Assembly: GCA_017307855.1 (NCBI GenBank)
Contig: JAFKGD010000005.1
Coordinates: forward strand, 124,001-188,000
Origin: Burkholderiales bacterium
GTDB lineage: Bacteria > Pseudomonadota > Gammaproteobacteria > Burkholderiales > Burkholderiaceae_C
Reading direction: 5' to 3'
DNA: 64,000 bases
Shown here: piece by piece, positions 48,324 through 56,914 of the stretch
Layout: each line of letters starts with the position of its first letter
Numbering within the stretch: position 1 is the stretch's first letter
Made by a program: the position numbers and the translations under genes
The notes under the pieces: model-generated
Database searches by the model: none
The model's input: the letters and a program-made list of their open reading frames with translations, nothing else
What the model was told of the DNA's origin: nothing

Positions 48324-49991
48324 TCAGTCGTTGGCGTAGATGTCCACGTCCTTGGTCTCGCGCACGAACAACGTGCCCATCACCAGCGTCATGCCGGCGA
48401 TGATGATCGGGTACCAGAGGCCGTTGTACATGTTGCCGGTGGAGGCCACGATGGCGAACGCCGTGGTCGGCAGCAGGCCGCCGAACCAGCCGTTGCCGAT
48501 GTGATACGGCAGGCTCATCGAGGTGTAGCGGATGCGCGTGGGGAACAGTTCCACCAGCATCGCGGCGATCGGGCCGTACACCATGGTCACCAGCAGCACC
48601 AGATAGAACAGGATGGCGATCATCAGCACCTTGTTCATCTTGGCCGGATCGGCCTTGGCGGGATAGCCGGCCAGCTTCAGGTCGTCGGCCACTTCCTTCT
48701 TGAAGGCGGCGATGGCGGCGGCCGAGGCGGCGTCGAACTTCAGGTCGACCACGTTGCCGGTGGGCGCCGTGACGGTCTTGTCGCCGATCTTCACCACGGC
48801 CGGCGAGCCCGCCGGACCAGCGGCGTTTTCATAGCTCACCGAGTTCTGCACTAGGTAGCGCTTGGCGATGTCGCACGAGCTGCGGAAATCGATCTCGCGC
48901 GCCACCGGATTGCCCTGGAACGAGCAGGTGGCCGGGTCGGCCGTCACCACCACGCCGGCCGTGGCCTGCGCACGGGCCAGGTCGGGGTTGGCGGCCGAGG
49001 TGAGCGCCTTGAACACCGGGAAGTACGTCAGCACCGCCAGCAGGCAGCCGGCCATGATGATGGGCTTGCGGCCGATCTTGTCGGACAACGTGCCGAACAC
49101 GATGAAGAACGGCGTGCCCAGCAGCAGCGCGGCGGCGATCATCAGGTTGGCGGTGGTCGCGTCGACCTTCAGCTGCTGCGTCAGGAAGAACAGCGCGTAG
49201 AACTGGCCCGTGTACCAGACCACGGCCTGGCCGGCCGTCAGGCCCACCAGCGCCAGGATCACGATCTTGAGGTTCTTCCACTGGCCGAACGATTCGGCCA
49301 GCGGCGCCTTCGAGGTCTTGCCTTCGGCCTTCATGCGCTGGAAGGCGGGCGATTCGCTCAGAGACAGGCGGATCCACACCGAGATGCCCAGCAGCAGGAT
49401 CGACACCAGGAACGGAATGCGCCAGCCCCAGTCGGCGAAGGCCTGCTCACCCAGCCAGGTGCGCACGCCCAGGATCACCAGCAGCGACAGGAACAGGCCC
49501 AGCGTCGCCGTGGTCTGGATCCACGAGGTGTAGGCGCCACGCTTGCCGTGCGGCGCGTGCTCGGCCACGTAGGTGGCCGCGCCGCCGTACTCGCCGCCCA
49601 GTGCCAGGCCCTGCAGCATGCGCAGGATGATCAGGATGACCGGCGCGGCCACGCCGATGGTGGCGTAGGTCGGCAGCAGGCCCACGATGAACGTGGACAG
49701 GCCCATGATCAGGATGGTGACGAGGAAGGTGTACTTGCGTCCGATCATGTCGCCCAGGCGGCCGAACACGATGGCGCCGAACGGGCGCACCAGGAAGCCG
49801 GCGGCGAACGCCAGCAGCGCGAAGATGAACGCGGCACCCGCGTCCAGCCCGCTGAAGAACTGGCGCGCGATGATCGCGGCCAGCGAACCGTAGAGGTAGA
49901 AGTCGTACCACTCGAACACGGTGCCCAGCGACGAGGCGAAGATGACTTTCTTCTCCTCGGGCGACATGGGCCTGTTTTCAGCAGTTGCCAT
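48324..49991 (-). CDS. MHS-family MFS permease with periplasmic insert
   Basis: The 555-residue inner-membrane protein is a metabolite:H+ symporter of the MHS family. It has GTVFEWYDFYLYGSLA near residue 22, the loop GRLGDMIGRKYT and GLALGGEYGGAATYVAEHAP. Such proteins import shikimate, proline, 2-oxoglutarate or related acids. The family is usually about 430 residues; here about 120 residues (roughly 328-450) sit between helices 9 and 10, in a loop that should face the periplasm. The insert has two Cys that could form a disulfide. A possible hairpin in the leader covers the ribosome-binding site. Confidence 0.9.
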   Translation of the reverse strand: MATAENRPMSPEEKKVIFASSLGTVFEWYDFYLYGSLAAIIARQFFSGLDAGAAFIFALLAFAAGFLVRPFGAIVFGRLGDMIGRKYTFLVTILIMGLSTFIVGLLPTYATIGVAAPVILIILRMLQGLALGGEYGGAATYVAEHAPHGKRGAYTSWIQTTATLGLFLSLLVILGVRTWLGEQAFADWGWRIPFLVSILLLGISVWIRLSLSESPAFQRMKAEGKTSKAPLAESFGQWKNLKIVILALVGLTAGQAVVWYTGQFYALFFLTQQLKVDATTANLMIAAALLLGTPFFIVFGTLSDKIGRKPIIMAGCLLAVLTYFPVFKALTSAANPDLARAQATAGVVVTADPATCSFQGNPVAREIDFRSSCDIAKRYLVQNSVSYENAAGPAGSPAVVKIGDKTVTAPTGNVVDLKFDAASAAAIAAFKKEVADDLKLAGYPAKADPAKMNKVLMIAILFYLVLLVTMVYGPIAAMLVELFPTRIRYTSMSLPYHIGNGWFGGLLPTTAFAIVASTGNMYNGLWYPIIIAGMTLVMGTLFVRETKDVDIYAND

Positions 49992-49995
49992 GGGT

Positions 49996-50061
49996 TGTCT
50001 CCAGTTTGGTTATGCGGCGCGCCCGCAAGGCACGGGTAGCCTGGGAGCATTCTTGGAGACA
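49996..50061 (-). promoter_or_regulatory. Leader hairpin masking the MFS ribosome site
   Basis: TGGAGACA, which holds the GGAG ribosome-binding site of the MHS permease, lies at 50003-49996 on the minus strand. Its exact complement TGTCTCCA lies at 50061-50054. The 8-bp pairing would hide the ribosome site. A short GC-rich hairpin may form in the loop. Confidence 0.4.
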
Positions 50062-50165
50062 GCACTGACCGCGTTCTGACGCGAATCCAACAGGGGCTGA
50101 CGAATTAGGGTGAAACCCGCGGCAGCGCTTTCACGATGTGGAGAATCGCCGGTCCGCTCGGGCCG

Positions 50166-50888
50166 TCAGGCCTCGATGATGTGCACTTCCTCGATCCGGT
50201 AGACAGCGAACGGGGCCAGCAGCGGATCCGCGTGGACCATGGCGTGGCCGGCCGGCGTGGCCAGCGCGGCGCGCAGGGCCTGCGCATCGTCGAACCACAT
50301 CTCTGACATCGTCTCGACATACGCCGCATCGCCCGCCGGCACGCCGGCCTGCACCGGATGGCTGCGGTCGATCACGAAGTTCTGCACCCAGCGCCCGGCG
50401 CCGGGCAGGCGGGCGGGCGCGCGGCCGACCTCCTGCAGCCAGCGTCCGCGAAGGTCCCCGGCCGGCACCTCCGGACGGCGTGCGGACAGCCACACGAGCT
50501 TGGCACCGGCCGAACGCCGCTCGCCTCCTTCGGCCTGCACGACCCGGGGCGGCGGCGCTTCGACGACTTGATCGGCCTTCAGCACCAGGATCGTGATGCC
50601 ACCCTGGAACAGGGGGATGTCGGCCTTGGCCAGCGCGTACTGGTCCGAGGCATCGGATCGCTCCATCGCGCCGATGTCGTCGAACGCCAGCTGGGAGATG
50701 CCGTCGATGGATTGCACCGGTGCCATGGCGTCCTCGAAGAAGCGCTCGGCGATGTGGTTCTGCCGGTACGTGCCGACGCCGGGCAGCCCGGCTGCGATGG
50801 CGCCGTGCACGCGGATCCAGTGCTTGCGGAACTGCGTTTCGGTCAGGCCGGGGCGGCGATTGATGAGGGCGCTGCGGTAGATGGTCAT
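50166..50888 (-). CDS. Double EthD-domain protein
   Basis: The 240-residue product holds two EthD-like ferredoxin-fold domains in tandem. The first runs from RSALINRRPGLTETQFRKHW to about residue 105; the second from LVWLSARRPEV to the end. EthD domains are small dimeric proteins linked with ring-cleaving or decarboxylating steps in aromatic and ether breakdown; a fused dimer is a natural variant. No cofactor motif is visible. It is the last gene of the IclR/TRAP operon, 24 bases after the SDR gene. Confidence 0.75.
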   Translation of the reverse strand: MTIYRSALINRRPGLTETQFRKHWIRVHGAIAAGLPGVGTYRQNHIAERFFEDAMAPVQSIDGISQLAFDDIGAMERSDASDQYALAKADIPLFQGGITILVLKADQVVEAPPPRVVQAEGGERRSAGAKLVWLSARRPEVPAGDLRGRWLQEVGRAPARLPGAGRWVQNFVIDRSHPVQAGVPAGDAAYVETMSEMWFDDAQALRAALATPAGHAMVHADPLLAPFAVYRIEEVHIIEA

Positions 50889-50912
50889 GTGTCGCCTCGT
50901 GCGAAGGCCATG

Positions 50913-51962
50913 TCAGGGAATGAGCCGCAGTTGGCGCAGCTCGTCGAACCGCATGCGCAGCGCGGCCTCCGAGTCCACGCTGGCGTGGAAGCCCGCGCGG
51001 CGCAGCTTGCCCAGCTCGAACAGCACGTCGTTGGCGAAGGCTGTCTTGAACATGTAGTCGGCCCAGCGCCAGTCGACCAGTGCATGGATGTCGTGCTGGA
51101 CCAGTCCATGCCTGCGCGCCAGCACCTCCCAGTGCGGCGCCATGGCCTCGGCCAGCTGTGTCAGCGGGACCGGCAGCGGATCGCCTGCCGCCACGTCGAA
51201 GTGGGCGGCGATGGCGGGCCAGAGGTGGCACCAGCGTCCGGGGTCGCCATTGGCGACATTGAAGATCTCTCCTGCGGCGGCCGGACTGACGGCGGCCCAG
51301 GCCGCGGCCTCGGCGATCTGGCTGGCGTCTGCCAGGTGATGCAGGGCCTGCCAGGCCGCGGCCGGACCAGGAAAGCGCAGCAGCGCGCCCTGCTCGCGCG
51401 CCAGCGTGGCCAGCACGGCGATCGCCATCACCAGGTTCATCGGCGCCCGCGTGGAGAAGCCCGTGACGTACGGCGGGACGAGATGGGTCCAGCTCCAGCG
51501 CGCTCCCTGCGCACGCTGCTGCAGGTGGTCATGTTGCTGGTAGTAGAAGTTGGGGCCCAGGTGACGCGGGTCGGTCTCGCGCGCCGGCGTCTTGATCGCG
51601 CCCCACTGCAGGCCGTAGTACTTTCCGCCGGTGACCAGCACCACGCGCGACAGCGCATCGCCCGTGGCCTCCGCCAGGTCGACCGCATGGCGCAGCAGGG
51701 CAAGGTTGGGCTCGATTTCCTCGGTGCGCGACGGGCGCGGCTGGTATCCCGCGAAGAAGACGTGCGTGACGGGCGCGAGACCGCGTGCAGCCGCGGCCAC
51801 CGCCCGCTCTTCGAGCAGGTCCACCGCCACACCCGCGGCCGTGCCGACGGCCGTGCCCGCGCGCGAGACGCAACTCACGCGCCATTCGCCGTCCAGCGCC
51901 AGGTGGCGGGCGATCCCGCCACCGATCACGCCGGTGGCACCGATGACCAGCGCGTGCTTCAC
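50913..51962 (-). CDS. PRISE-type SDR reductase
   Basis: The 349-residue protein is an extended SDR with ALVIGATGVIGGGIARHL at the N terminus and VTGGKYYGLQWG in place of the usual YxxxK. That latter motif and length resemble the progesterone 5-beta-reductase/iridoid synthase (PRISE) group, which reduce enones with NADPH. The natural substrate is unknown. It starts with GTG at 51962, overlapping the previous stop. The neighbours (SnoaL-like, EthD, TRAP, IclR) suggest a role in catabolism of a ring acid. Confidence 0.82.
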   Translation of the reverse strand: MKHALVIGATGVIGGGIARHLALDGEWRVSCVSRAGTAVGTAAGVAVDLLEERAVAAAARGLAPVTHVFFAGYQPRPSRTEEIEPNLALLRHAVDLAEATGDALSRVVLVTGGKYYGLQWGAIKTPARETDPRHLGPNFYYQQHDHLQQRAQGARWSWTHLVPPYVTGFSTRAPMNLVMAIAVLATLAREQGALLRFPGPAAAWQALHHLADASQIAEAAAWAAVSPAAAGEIFNVANGDPGRWCHLWPAIAAHFDVAAGDPLPVPLTQLAEAMAPHWEVLARRHGLVQHDIHALVDWRWADYMFKTAFANDVLFELGKLRRAGFHASVDSEAALRMRFDELRQLRLIP

Positions 51963-52486
51963 GATGCCGGGTCCAGCCAGCGCGCATCTGGCGCGCGCCC
52001 TGCGCCGCCAGCCGGAAACGCCGTACCTGCCGGCAGCGGGTCGATCCGCAGCCGCGACAGCCGCAGGAAAGCCATCTTCCACTGGCCCTCTTCCCGCACG
52101 TATTCCTCCTCGTAGTGCCCGGAGCCGACGAAGCCCGTTGCGTCCGGCAGCTCGCGCAGGACGATGGCGTGCGGCCACTGCAGGTGGTCCTGCATGGCCC
52201 AGACGCCGCGTGCGCGTGTCGGCGTCAGCAACACGATCTCGGGGGTGTGGCAGTGGTGCGTCGACACCGCCTGCGCCAGCCGGCTGGACACGCCGGCGAC
52301 GAAGGCGTCGGCATCCGAGCCATCCGGCGCGGACCCGAAGCCCTCGAATCGCGCGCCGCTGGAGAACAGCCCCCGCAGCGCCTGCCACTGCTTGGTGTCG
52401 ATGAAGCGGCAATAGCGCGCCTTGAGCGTGCGGATCTGCTCCAGCGCCTCGAGACGTTCGAGCGGTGGAAGGTCACTGGCGGTCAT
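51959..52486 (-). CDS. SnoaL/NTF2-like protein
   Basis: The 175-residue product has the NTF2-like cone fold pattern: LEQIRTLKARYCRFIDTKQW for the first helices, then VSTHHCHTPEIVLL and HYEEEYVREEGQWKM for the beta sheet. The fold includes SnoaL-type aldol cyclases, ketosteroid isomerases and dehydratases. The polar His/Asp cluster could be catalytic but I cannot assign a reaction. It overlaps the SDR start by four bases, so the two are translated together. Confidence 0.78.
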   Translation of the reverse strand: MTASDLPPLERLEALEQIRTLKARYCRFIDTKQWQALRGLFSSGARFEGFGSAPDGSDADAFVAGVSSRLAQAVSTHHCHTPEIVLLTPTRARGVWAMQDHLQWPHAIVLRELPDATGFVGSGHYEEEYVREEGQWKMAFLRLSRLRIDPLPAGTAFPAGGAGRAPDARWLDPAS

Positions 52487-52537
52487 GGTGTTCCAGGAGC
52501 GGGACGAGGCTGCGGGACAACCGCGCCGCGCCGGGTT

Positions 52538-53374
52538 TCAGGGAGTGCTGGCGACGCGTCGCCGGCGCGGAGTCGATGACGACGAGGCGCCGGAAACCAG
52601 CGCGTCGTCCGTGCCGTCGGTGCCAGCCTGCTGCGCGACGATGCGTTCGGTGATGCGCGCCGCCGCCTCGAGGATGAGCTTGCGCAACCGGTTGAAGTCG
52701 GTCTCGGCCCATTGCCGCTCGGAGACGACGAACGTGATGCTGCCCAGGATCTTGCGCTCGCCGTCGAAGATGGGGGCCGAAATGCCGCCGGTACCTGCCA
52801 CCATCTCCGAGCGCGTGATGGCGTAGCCCTGCCGCGCCAGCTCGCTCATGTGGGAGCGGAACTCGCTCCAGTTCGAGCCGAGCCCGGCGGCGCGTATCTC
52901 GTCGGCGTAGTTGAGCACCATGTTCTTGAGCTGGTAGGGCGAGAGATGCGCGAGGATGATCTTCGCCATCGCGCCCTTGAACAGCGACATCGGGCGCCCG
53001 CGCTCGAAGTTGGCCGGGATGTCGGCGTCGGGCCAGGCAATATCCACGCACATGATGCTGTCGCGGTAGAAACTCGCCAGCATCATGTTCAGCTTGCGCC
53101 GCGCGCTGACCTCGTGCATCACGCGGCTGCCTTCCACCAGCAGCGGGTCGCTGATGCGCATGAGCCGGTCGAGCTCCACGATGCGCGGCCCCAGGACGTA
53201 CACCCCTCCGGCCGTGGGAGCGAGCAGCCCGGCGTCGCACAGCGTCCCCAGATACCGGTAGGTGGTGGCGCGCGACGTGCCCAGCGCCTGGACGATGTCT
53301 TCGAGGTGCGCGCTGATGCGCCCCTCGCGGAAGAATTCCAGAATGCTCAGACCCTTGGCGAAACTGCTGTTCAC
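52538..53374 (-). CDS. IclR-family regulator
   Basis: The 278-residue protein has an IclR helix-turn-helix at the N terminus (KGLSILEFFREGR then TSRATTYRYLGTL) and a GAF-like effector domain ending near residue 250. A Ser/Arg tail follows. The start is GTG. It lies inside the operon, between the TRAP genes and the SnoaL-like gene, so it probably regulates both. Its most likely target is the dyad in the AT-rich promoter region at 56403-56436. The effector is unknown. Confidence 0.9.
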   Translation of the reverse strand: MNSSFAKGLSILEFFREGRISAHLEDIVQALGTSRATTYRYLGTLCDAGLLAPTAGGVYVLGPRIVELDRLMRISDPLLVEGSRVMHEVSARRKLNMMLASFYRDSIMCVDIAWPDADIPANFERGRPMSLFKGAMAKIILAHLSPYQLKNMVLNYADEIRAAGLGSNWSEFRSHMSELARQGYAITRSEMVAGTGGISAPIFDGERKILGSITFVVSERQWAETDFNRLRKLILEAAARITERIVAQQAGTDGTDDALVSGASSSSTPRRRRVASTP

Positions 53375-53419
53375 GGTGTGGCGACCTCGTGGTTGTTGGC
53401 ACTGATGCGCGGCACCCGG

Positions 53420-54700
53420 TCAGCCTCCCAGCCAGCGGGCCGGCACGGTGACCAGCCAGGGGCAGAACACCAGCAGCAGCACCACGCCGAACTGCGCACA
53501 CATGAACGGAACCACGCCCTTCGTGACCTGATCCATGGACATGCGCCCGACCCCGGCCACGACGTTGAGCACTGTACCAACAGGCGGCGTGACCAGGCCG
53601 ATGGCGTTGTTCATGATGAACAGCACGCCGAAGTACACCGGATCGATGCCCGCCGCCTTGACCACCGGCACCAGGATGGGCGTGAGGATCAGGATCGTGG
53701 GCGTCATGTCCATGGCCGTGCCCACCGCGATCACCAGCAGCATGATGGCCAGCAGCAGCAGCGTGGGATATTCCAGCAGCGGCTCGAGCAGACGCGTGAT
53801 CTCGTTGGGAATGTCGGCCACGGTGATCAGCCAGGCCGAGACCATGGCGGCCGCGATCAGGAACATCACCACCGCCGTCGTCCTGGCGGCCGAGGCGAAC
53901 ACTTCGTAGAGCTGGCGCCACGAGAGTTCACGGTAGACCAGCGTGGCCACCAGGAACGAGTACACCGCCGCCACGCCGGCCGCCTCGGTGGGCGTGAACA
54001 CCCCCATCTTCAGGCCCACCAGCACGATCGCGGGCAGCGCCAGCGCCCACAGCGAATCGCGCAGCGCGACCAGCTGCTCGCGCCGGGAAGCGCGCGGGGG
54101 CAGCGGCACGTTCTCGCGCCGGCTGACCCAGGCCCAGGCGCCGGCGATGGCCACCCCCATGAGAACGCCGGGCACGATGCCGGCCATGAAGAGCTTGCTG
54201 ACCGAGACGTTGCCGGCCACGCCGAAGATGATGAATGCAATGGAGGGCGGAATCACCGGCGCGATGACGCTGGCCGAGGCGATGAGGCCGCCCGCACGCG
54301 CCGGATCGTGGCCGGCGCGCACCATCATCGGCAGCAGCATGGCCGACAGCGCTGCGGCGTCGGCCACGGCCGAGCCCGACAGTGCCGCCATCAGGCAGGC
54401 CGCCACCACCGCCACATAGCCCAGCCCGCCGCGACGGTGGCCCACCAGGGTCATCGCCAGCGCCAGGATGCGGCGCGACAGGCCGCCAGCGTTCATCAGT
54501 TCGCCCGCCAGCATGAACAGCGGCACGGCCAGGAGCGGGAAGCTGTCGGCGCCGTTGATCAGGTTCTGCGCCAGGATCTGGGTGTCGAACATGTCCAGGT
54601 GCCACATCAGCGCCACGCCGCTGACCAGCAACGAATAAGCGATCGGGATGCCGATGAGCATGGCGGCCAGCAGCGCGCCGAGGAAGATCACGATGGTCAT
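53420..54700 (-). CDS. dctM: TRAP transporter large permease
   Basis: The 426-residue integral membrane protein has the DctM pattern across its length: GVALMWHLDM, AVPLFMLAGELMNAGGLSRRI, SGSAVADAAALS, and FGVLFIMNNAIGLVTPPVGTVLN near the C terminus. It forms the sodium-driven channel of the TRAP importer. It starts within the last bases of the small permease gene (four-base overlap), as is usual. Confidence 0.94.
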   Translation of the reverse strand: MTIVIFLGALLAAMLIGIPIAYSLLVSGVALMWHLDMFDTQILAQNLINGADSFPLLAVPLFMLAGELMNAGGLSRRILALAMTLVGHRRGGLGYVAVVAACLMAALSGSAVADAAALSAMLLPMMVRAGHDPARAGGLIASASVIAPVIPPSIAFIIFGVAGNVSVSKLFMAGIVPGVLMGVAIAGAWAWVSRRENVPLPPRASRREQLVALRDSLWALALPAIVLVGLKMGVFTPTEAAGVAAVYSFLVATLVYRELSWRQLYEVFASAARTTAVVMFLIAAAMVSAWLITVADIPNEITRLLEPLLEYPTLLLLAIMLLVIAVGTAMDMTPTILILTPILVPVVKAAGIDPVYFGVLFIMNNAIGLVTPPVGTVLNVVAGVGRMSMDQVTKGVVPFMCAQFGVVLLLVFCPWLVTVPARWLGG

Positions 54701-55236
54701 TCATTACCCCTGTGGACGGGCGCATGCGGCTCGTCCTCGGACTCGCGCACGGCAATCAGGTCTTCGGTCGAGACGCGGCCCGAGAGCATGCAGAGCAGTT
54801 GCCAGCCGAGGATGGCGAGCGCCGACAGGCCGAACACCACGCCCGCGGCATAGAACACCGCCACCGGCGTGGAGCTCACGGGCGCGAGCACGTCCACGTT
54901 CAACCGCGCCTGGGTGAGGCTTCCATCGGTGAGCAGCCAGGTGACGTAGATCATGATGGCGTAGGCCAGCGTCATGCACGCCATGCGGCCGTGGCGGCCC
55001 AGCCGCCGCACCAGCAGATCGGTGCCCAGGTGGGCGCGCTCGCGCAGCGCCACGATGGCGCCCAGGAAGGTGAGCCACACGAAGAACCAGCGCGAGAGCT
55101 CTTCCGAGATCAGGATGCCGGAGTTGAAGCCGTAGCGCAGCACCACGTTGCCGAACACCAGCACCACGATGGCCAGCAACAGCAGCGCGCTCAGTGCGTC
55201 GAGACAGCGGCAGTAGAAGTCGATGCAGCGCTGCAT
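54697..55236 (-). CDS. dctQ: TRAP transporter small permease
   Basis: The 179-residue product has four membrane helices and the DctQ pattern ISEELSRWFFVWLTFLGAIVALRERAHLGTDLLV near residues 42-75. It links receptor and large permease. It lies 25 bases after the binding-protein gene and overlaps dctM. Confidence 0.93.
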   Translation of the reverse strand: MQRCIDFYCRCLDALSALLLLAIVVLVFGNVVLRYGFNSGILISEELSRWFFVWLTFLGAIVALRERAHLGTDLLVRRLGRHGRMACMTLAYAIMIYVTWLLTDGSLTQARLNVDVLAPVSSTPVAVFYAAGVVFGLSALAILGWQLLCMLSGRVSTEDLIAVRESEDEPHAPVHRGNE

Positions 55237-55261
55237 GGCGGCTCCGTCGGGCGGTGCGTGC

Positions 55262-56272
55262 TCAGCGCACGGTTTCGTGGATGCGCTTCATCTCCGCGTT
55301 GTAGAGCTGCACCAGCTTCGGGTCATAGCTGGCCGCGAACTTCTGCGCCACCGGCGCCGTGGCGGCTCGCATCGCGGCGATCACGGGCGCGGGGACGTCG
55401 TTGATCTTCATGCCCTTGGCTTCGAGCTCGCGGCGCGCCTTGTCGGCCGCATCGCGGCTGACCTGCAGCTGGTAGGCGCCGGCTTCCCTGGCGGCATCGG
55501 CGAGGATCTTCTGCTCGGTGGCCGAGAGCTTGTCCCAGAAGCGCTTGCTGACCATGAAGATGTTCGCCGTGTAGACGTGGTTGGTCACGCTCATGAACTT
55601 CTGCACTTCGTTGAACTTGCTCGTCAGCACGATGCTGTACGGGTTCTCCTGCGCATCGAGCGCGCGCGATTCGAGCGCGCCGTAGAGCTCGCCGAACGCC
55701 ATGGGCACGGGATTGGTTCCCAGGGCCTGGAACGACTCCAGGAACAGCGGATTGCCCATCACGCGGATCTTCAGCCCGCGCACGTCGTCGACCGAGGTGA
55801 TGGGCTTGCGGCTGTTGGTGATGTTGCGGAAGCCCGTTTCCCAGTAACCGAGGGCGACGATGCCCTTCTCCGGCAGTTTCTGCGCCACCGCCTCGCCGAA
55901 CGGGCCCTGCAGCAGGGCGTCGACCTGCCGCGCGCTGGAGAACGAGAAAGGCGTGTCGATCAGGCTCATCTCCTTGACCAGCGAGGCCGCGGACGTGGTG
56001 GCCGGAAGGAAGATTTCCTGCACCCCGCCCTGCACGGCGCCCACCTGCTGGGATTCGCTGCCGAGCACCGAAGCACCGTATTCGCGCACCTTGAGCTTGC
56101 CCCCCGACTTGGCGGCCACGATCTCGGCGAACTTCTGCGTGCCCAGCGCGATCGGGTGGCCCGGCTGCACGAGATGGCCGAATTTGATCGTTCGTTCCTG
56201 GATGTCCTGCGCGGACGCGGTGACAGCAGCAAGGGCCAGGCCGGCGACGAGACAGAGTTGGCGGAGTTTCAT
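55262..56272 (-). CDS. dctP: TRAP transporter substrate-binding protein
   Basis: The 336-residue periplasmic receptor has a signal peptide cut near VTASAQ and the DctP family pattern FGHLVQPGHPIALGTQKFAEIV. The conserved Arg that usually grips a carboxylate is expected in KIRVMGNPLFLESFQALG, and ALDAQENPYSIVLTSKF follows. Ligands of the family are mainly organic acids. It is the first gene of the TRAP-IclR-SDR operon. Confidence 0.93.
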   Translation of the reverse strand: MKLRQLCLVAGLALAAVTASAQDIQERTIKFGHLVQPGHPIALGTQKFAEIVAAKSGGKLKVREYGASVLGSESQQVGAVQGGVQEIFLPATTSAASLVKEMSLIDTPFSFSSARQVDALLQGPFGEAVAQKLPEKGIVALGYWETGFRNITNSRKPITSVDDVRGLKIRVMGNPLFLESFQALGTNPVPMAFGELYGALESRALDAQENPYSIVLTSKFNEVQKFMSVTNHVYTANIFMVSKRFWDKLSATEQKILADAAREAGAYQLQVSRDAADKARRELEAKGMKINDVPAPVIAAMRAATAPVAQKFAASYDPKLVQLYNAEMKRIHETVR

Positions 56273-56374
56273 GGTGGGTCCCCAAGAGTGGATGTGAGGG
56301 GCCCCGTCAACTGCCGCGCCCCGGACTGATGAGGTGCGCAGCTTAGTCTTGAGGCCCGTCAAAGATTCATAAGG

Positions 56375-56450
56375 TTTTCCCGTATATTGCTATTTTTCGT
56401 TTATCTCTTTTAATGAGAATTCTTTAAATAAGAGATTATTCGATTGACGG
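56375..56450. promoter_or_regulatory. AT-rich divergent promoter with dyad
   Basis: This is the most AT-rich stretch I see in the window. It holds a 34-bp element with two-fold symmetry: ATCTCTT (56403-56409) mirrored by AAGAGAT (56430-56436) around a central GAATTC (56417-56422). All share the centre 56419.5. It lies between the divergent dctP operon and the cupin gene, so it is a candidate operator, most likely for the IclR protein. Confidence 0.6.
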
Positions 56451-56515
56451 GCCGCGCCGGTCCCAGCGACTGGCGCGGTGCATCGACTCCACTTTTCCGC
56501 AGGAAGTCACCCACC

Positions 56516-56914
56516 ATGCCCACCACTCCCGGACTCGCTGGCGAGCACGCCCTCGACCCCCTGGCCTCCCGCTACGTCCACGTCGACGCCTTGCCGTGGA
56601 AGCCCACGCCAACGCCCGGCATCGACATGAAGGTTCTGCTCGAAGACCCGGATTCGGGCCTGCTCACCGCCCTCTTCCGCTGGCAGCCCGGCACGGCGCT
56701 CGACCTGCACGAGCACGTCGAGGTGGAGCAGACGTACGTGCTGGAGGGCAGCATCGTCGACGACGAAGGCGAGGTCCGCGCGGGCGACTATGTCTGGCGG
56801 CCCAAGGGCAACCGTCACCTGGCCCGCTCGCCGGGGGGCGCCCTGGTGCTGTCGTTCTTCCTCAAGCCCAACAAGTTCGTGGGCGGCGCGCTCGCCGGCC
56901 AGGAACTCAAGTAG
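56516..56914 (+). CDS. ChrR-like cupin
   Basis: The 132-residue product is a single small cupin. Motif 1 is G-TALDL-H-E-H-VEV-E with G after six residues, and motif 2 is GDYVWRPKGNRH. Together these give three His and a Glu for metal. Similar single cupins occur as dioxygenases and as ChrR sensors. AGGAAG lies nine bases before the ATG. It is transcribed away from the TRAP operon across a shared promoter region, so it may act in the same pathway. Its end overlaps the convergent gene by eight bases. Confidence 0.85.
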   Translation: MPTTPGLAGEHALDPLASRYVHVDALPWKPTPTPGIDMKVLLEDPDSGLLTALFRWQPGTALDLHEHVEVEQTYVLEGSIVDDEGEVRAGDYVWRPKGNRHLARSPGGALVLSFFLKPNKFVGGALAGQELK

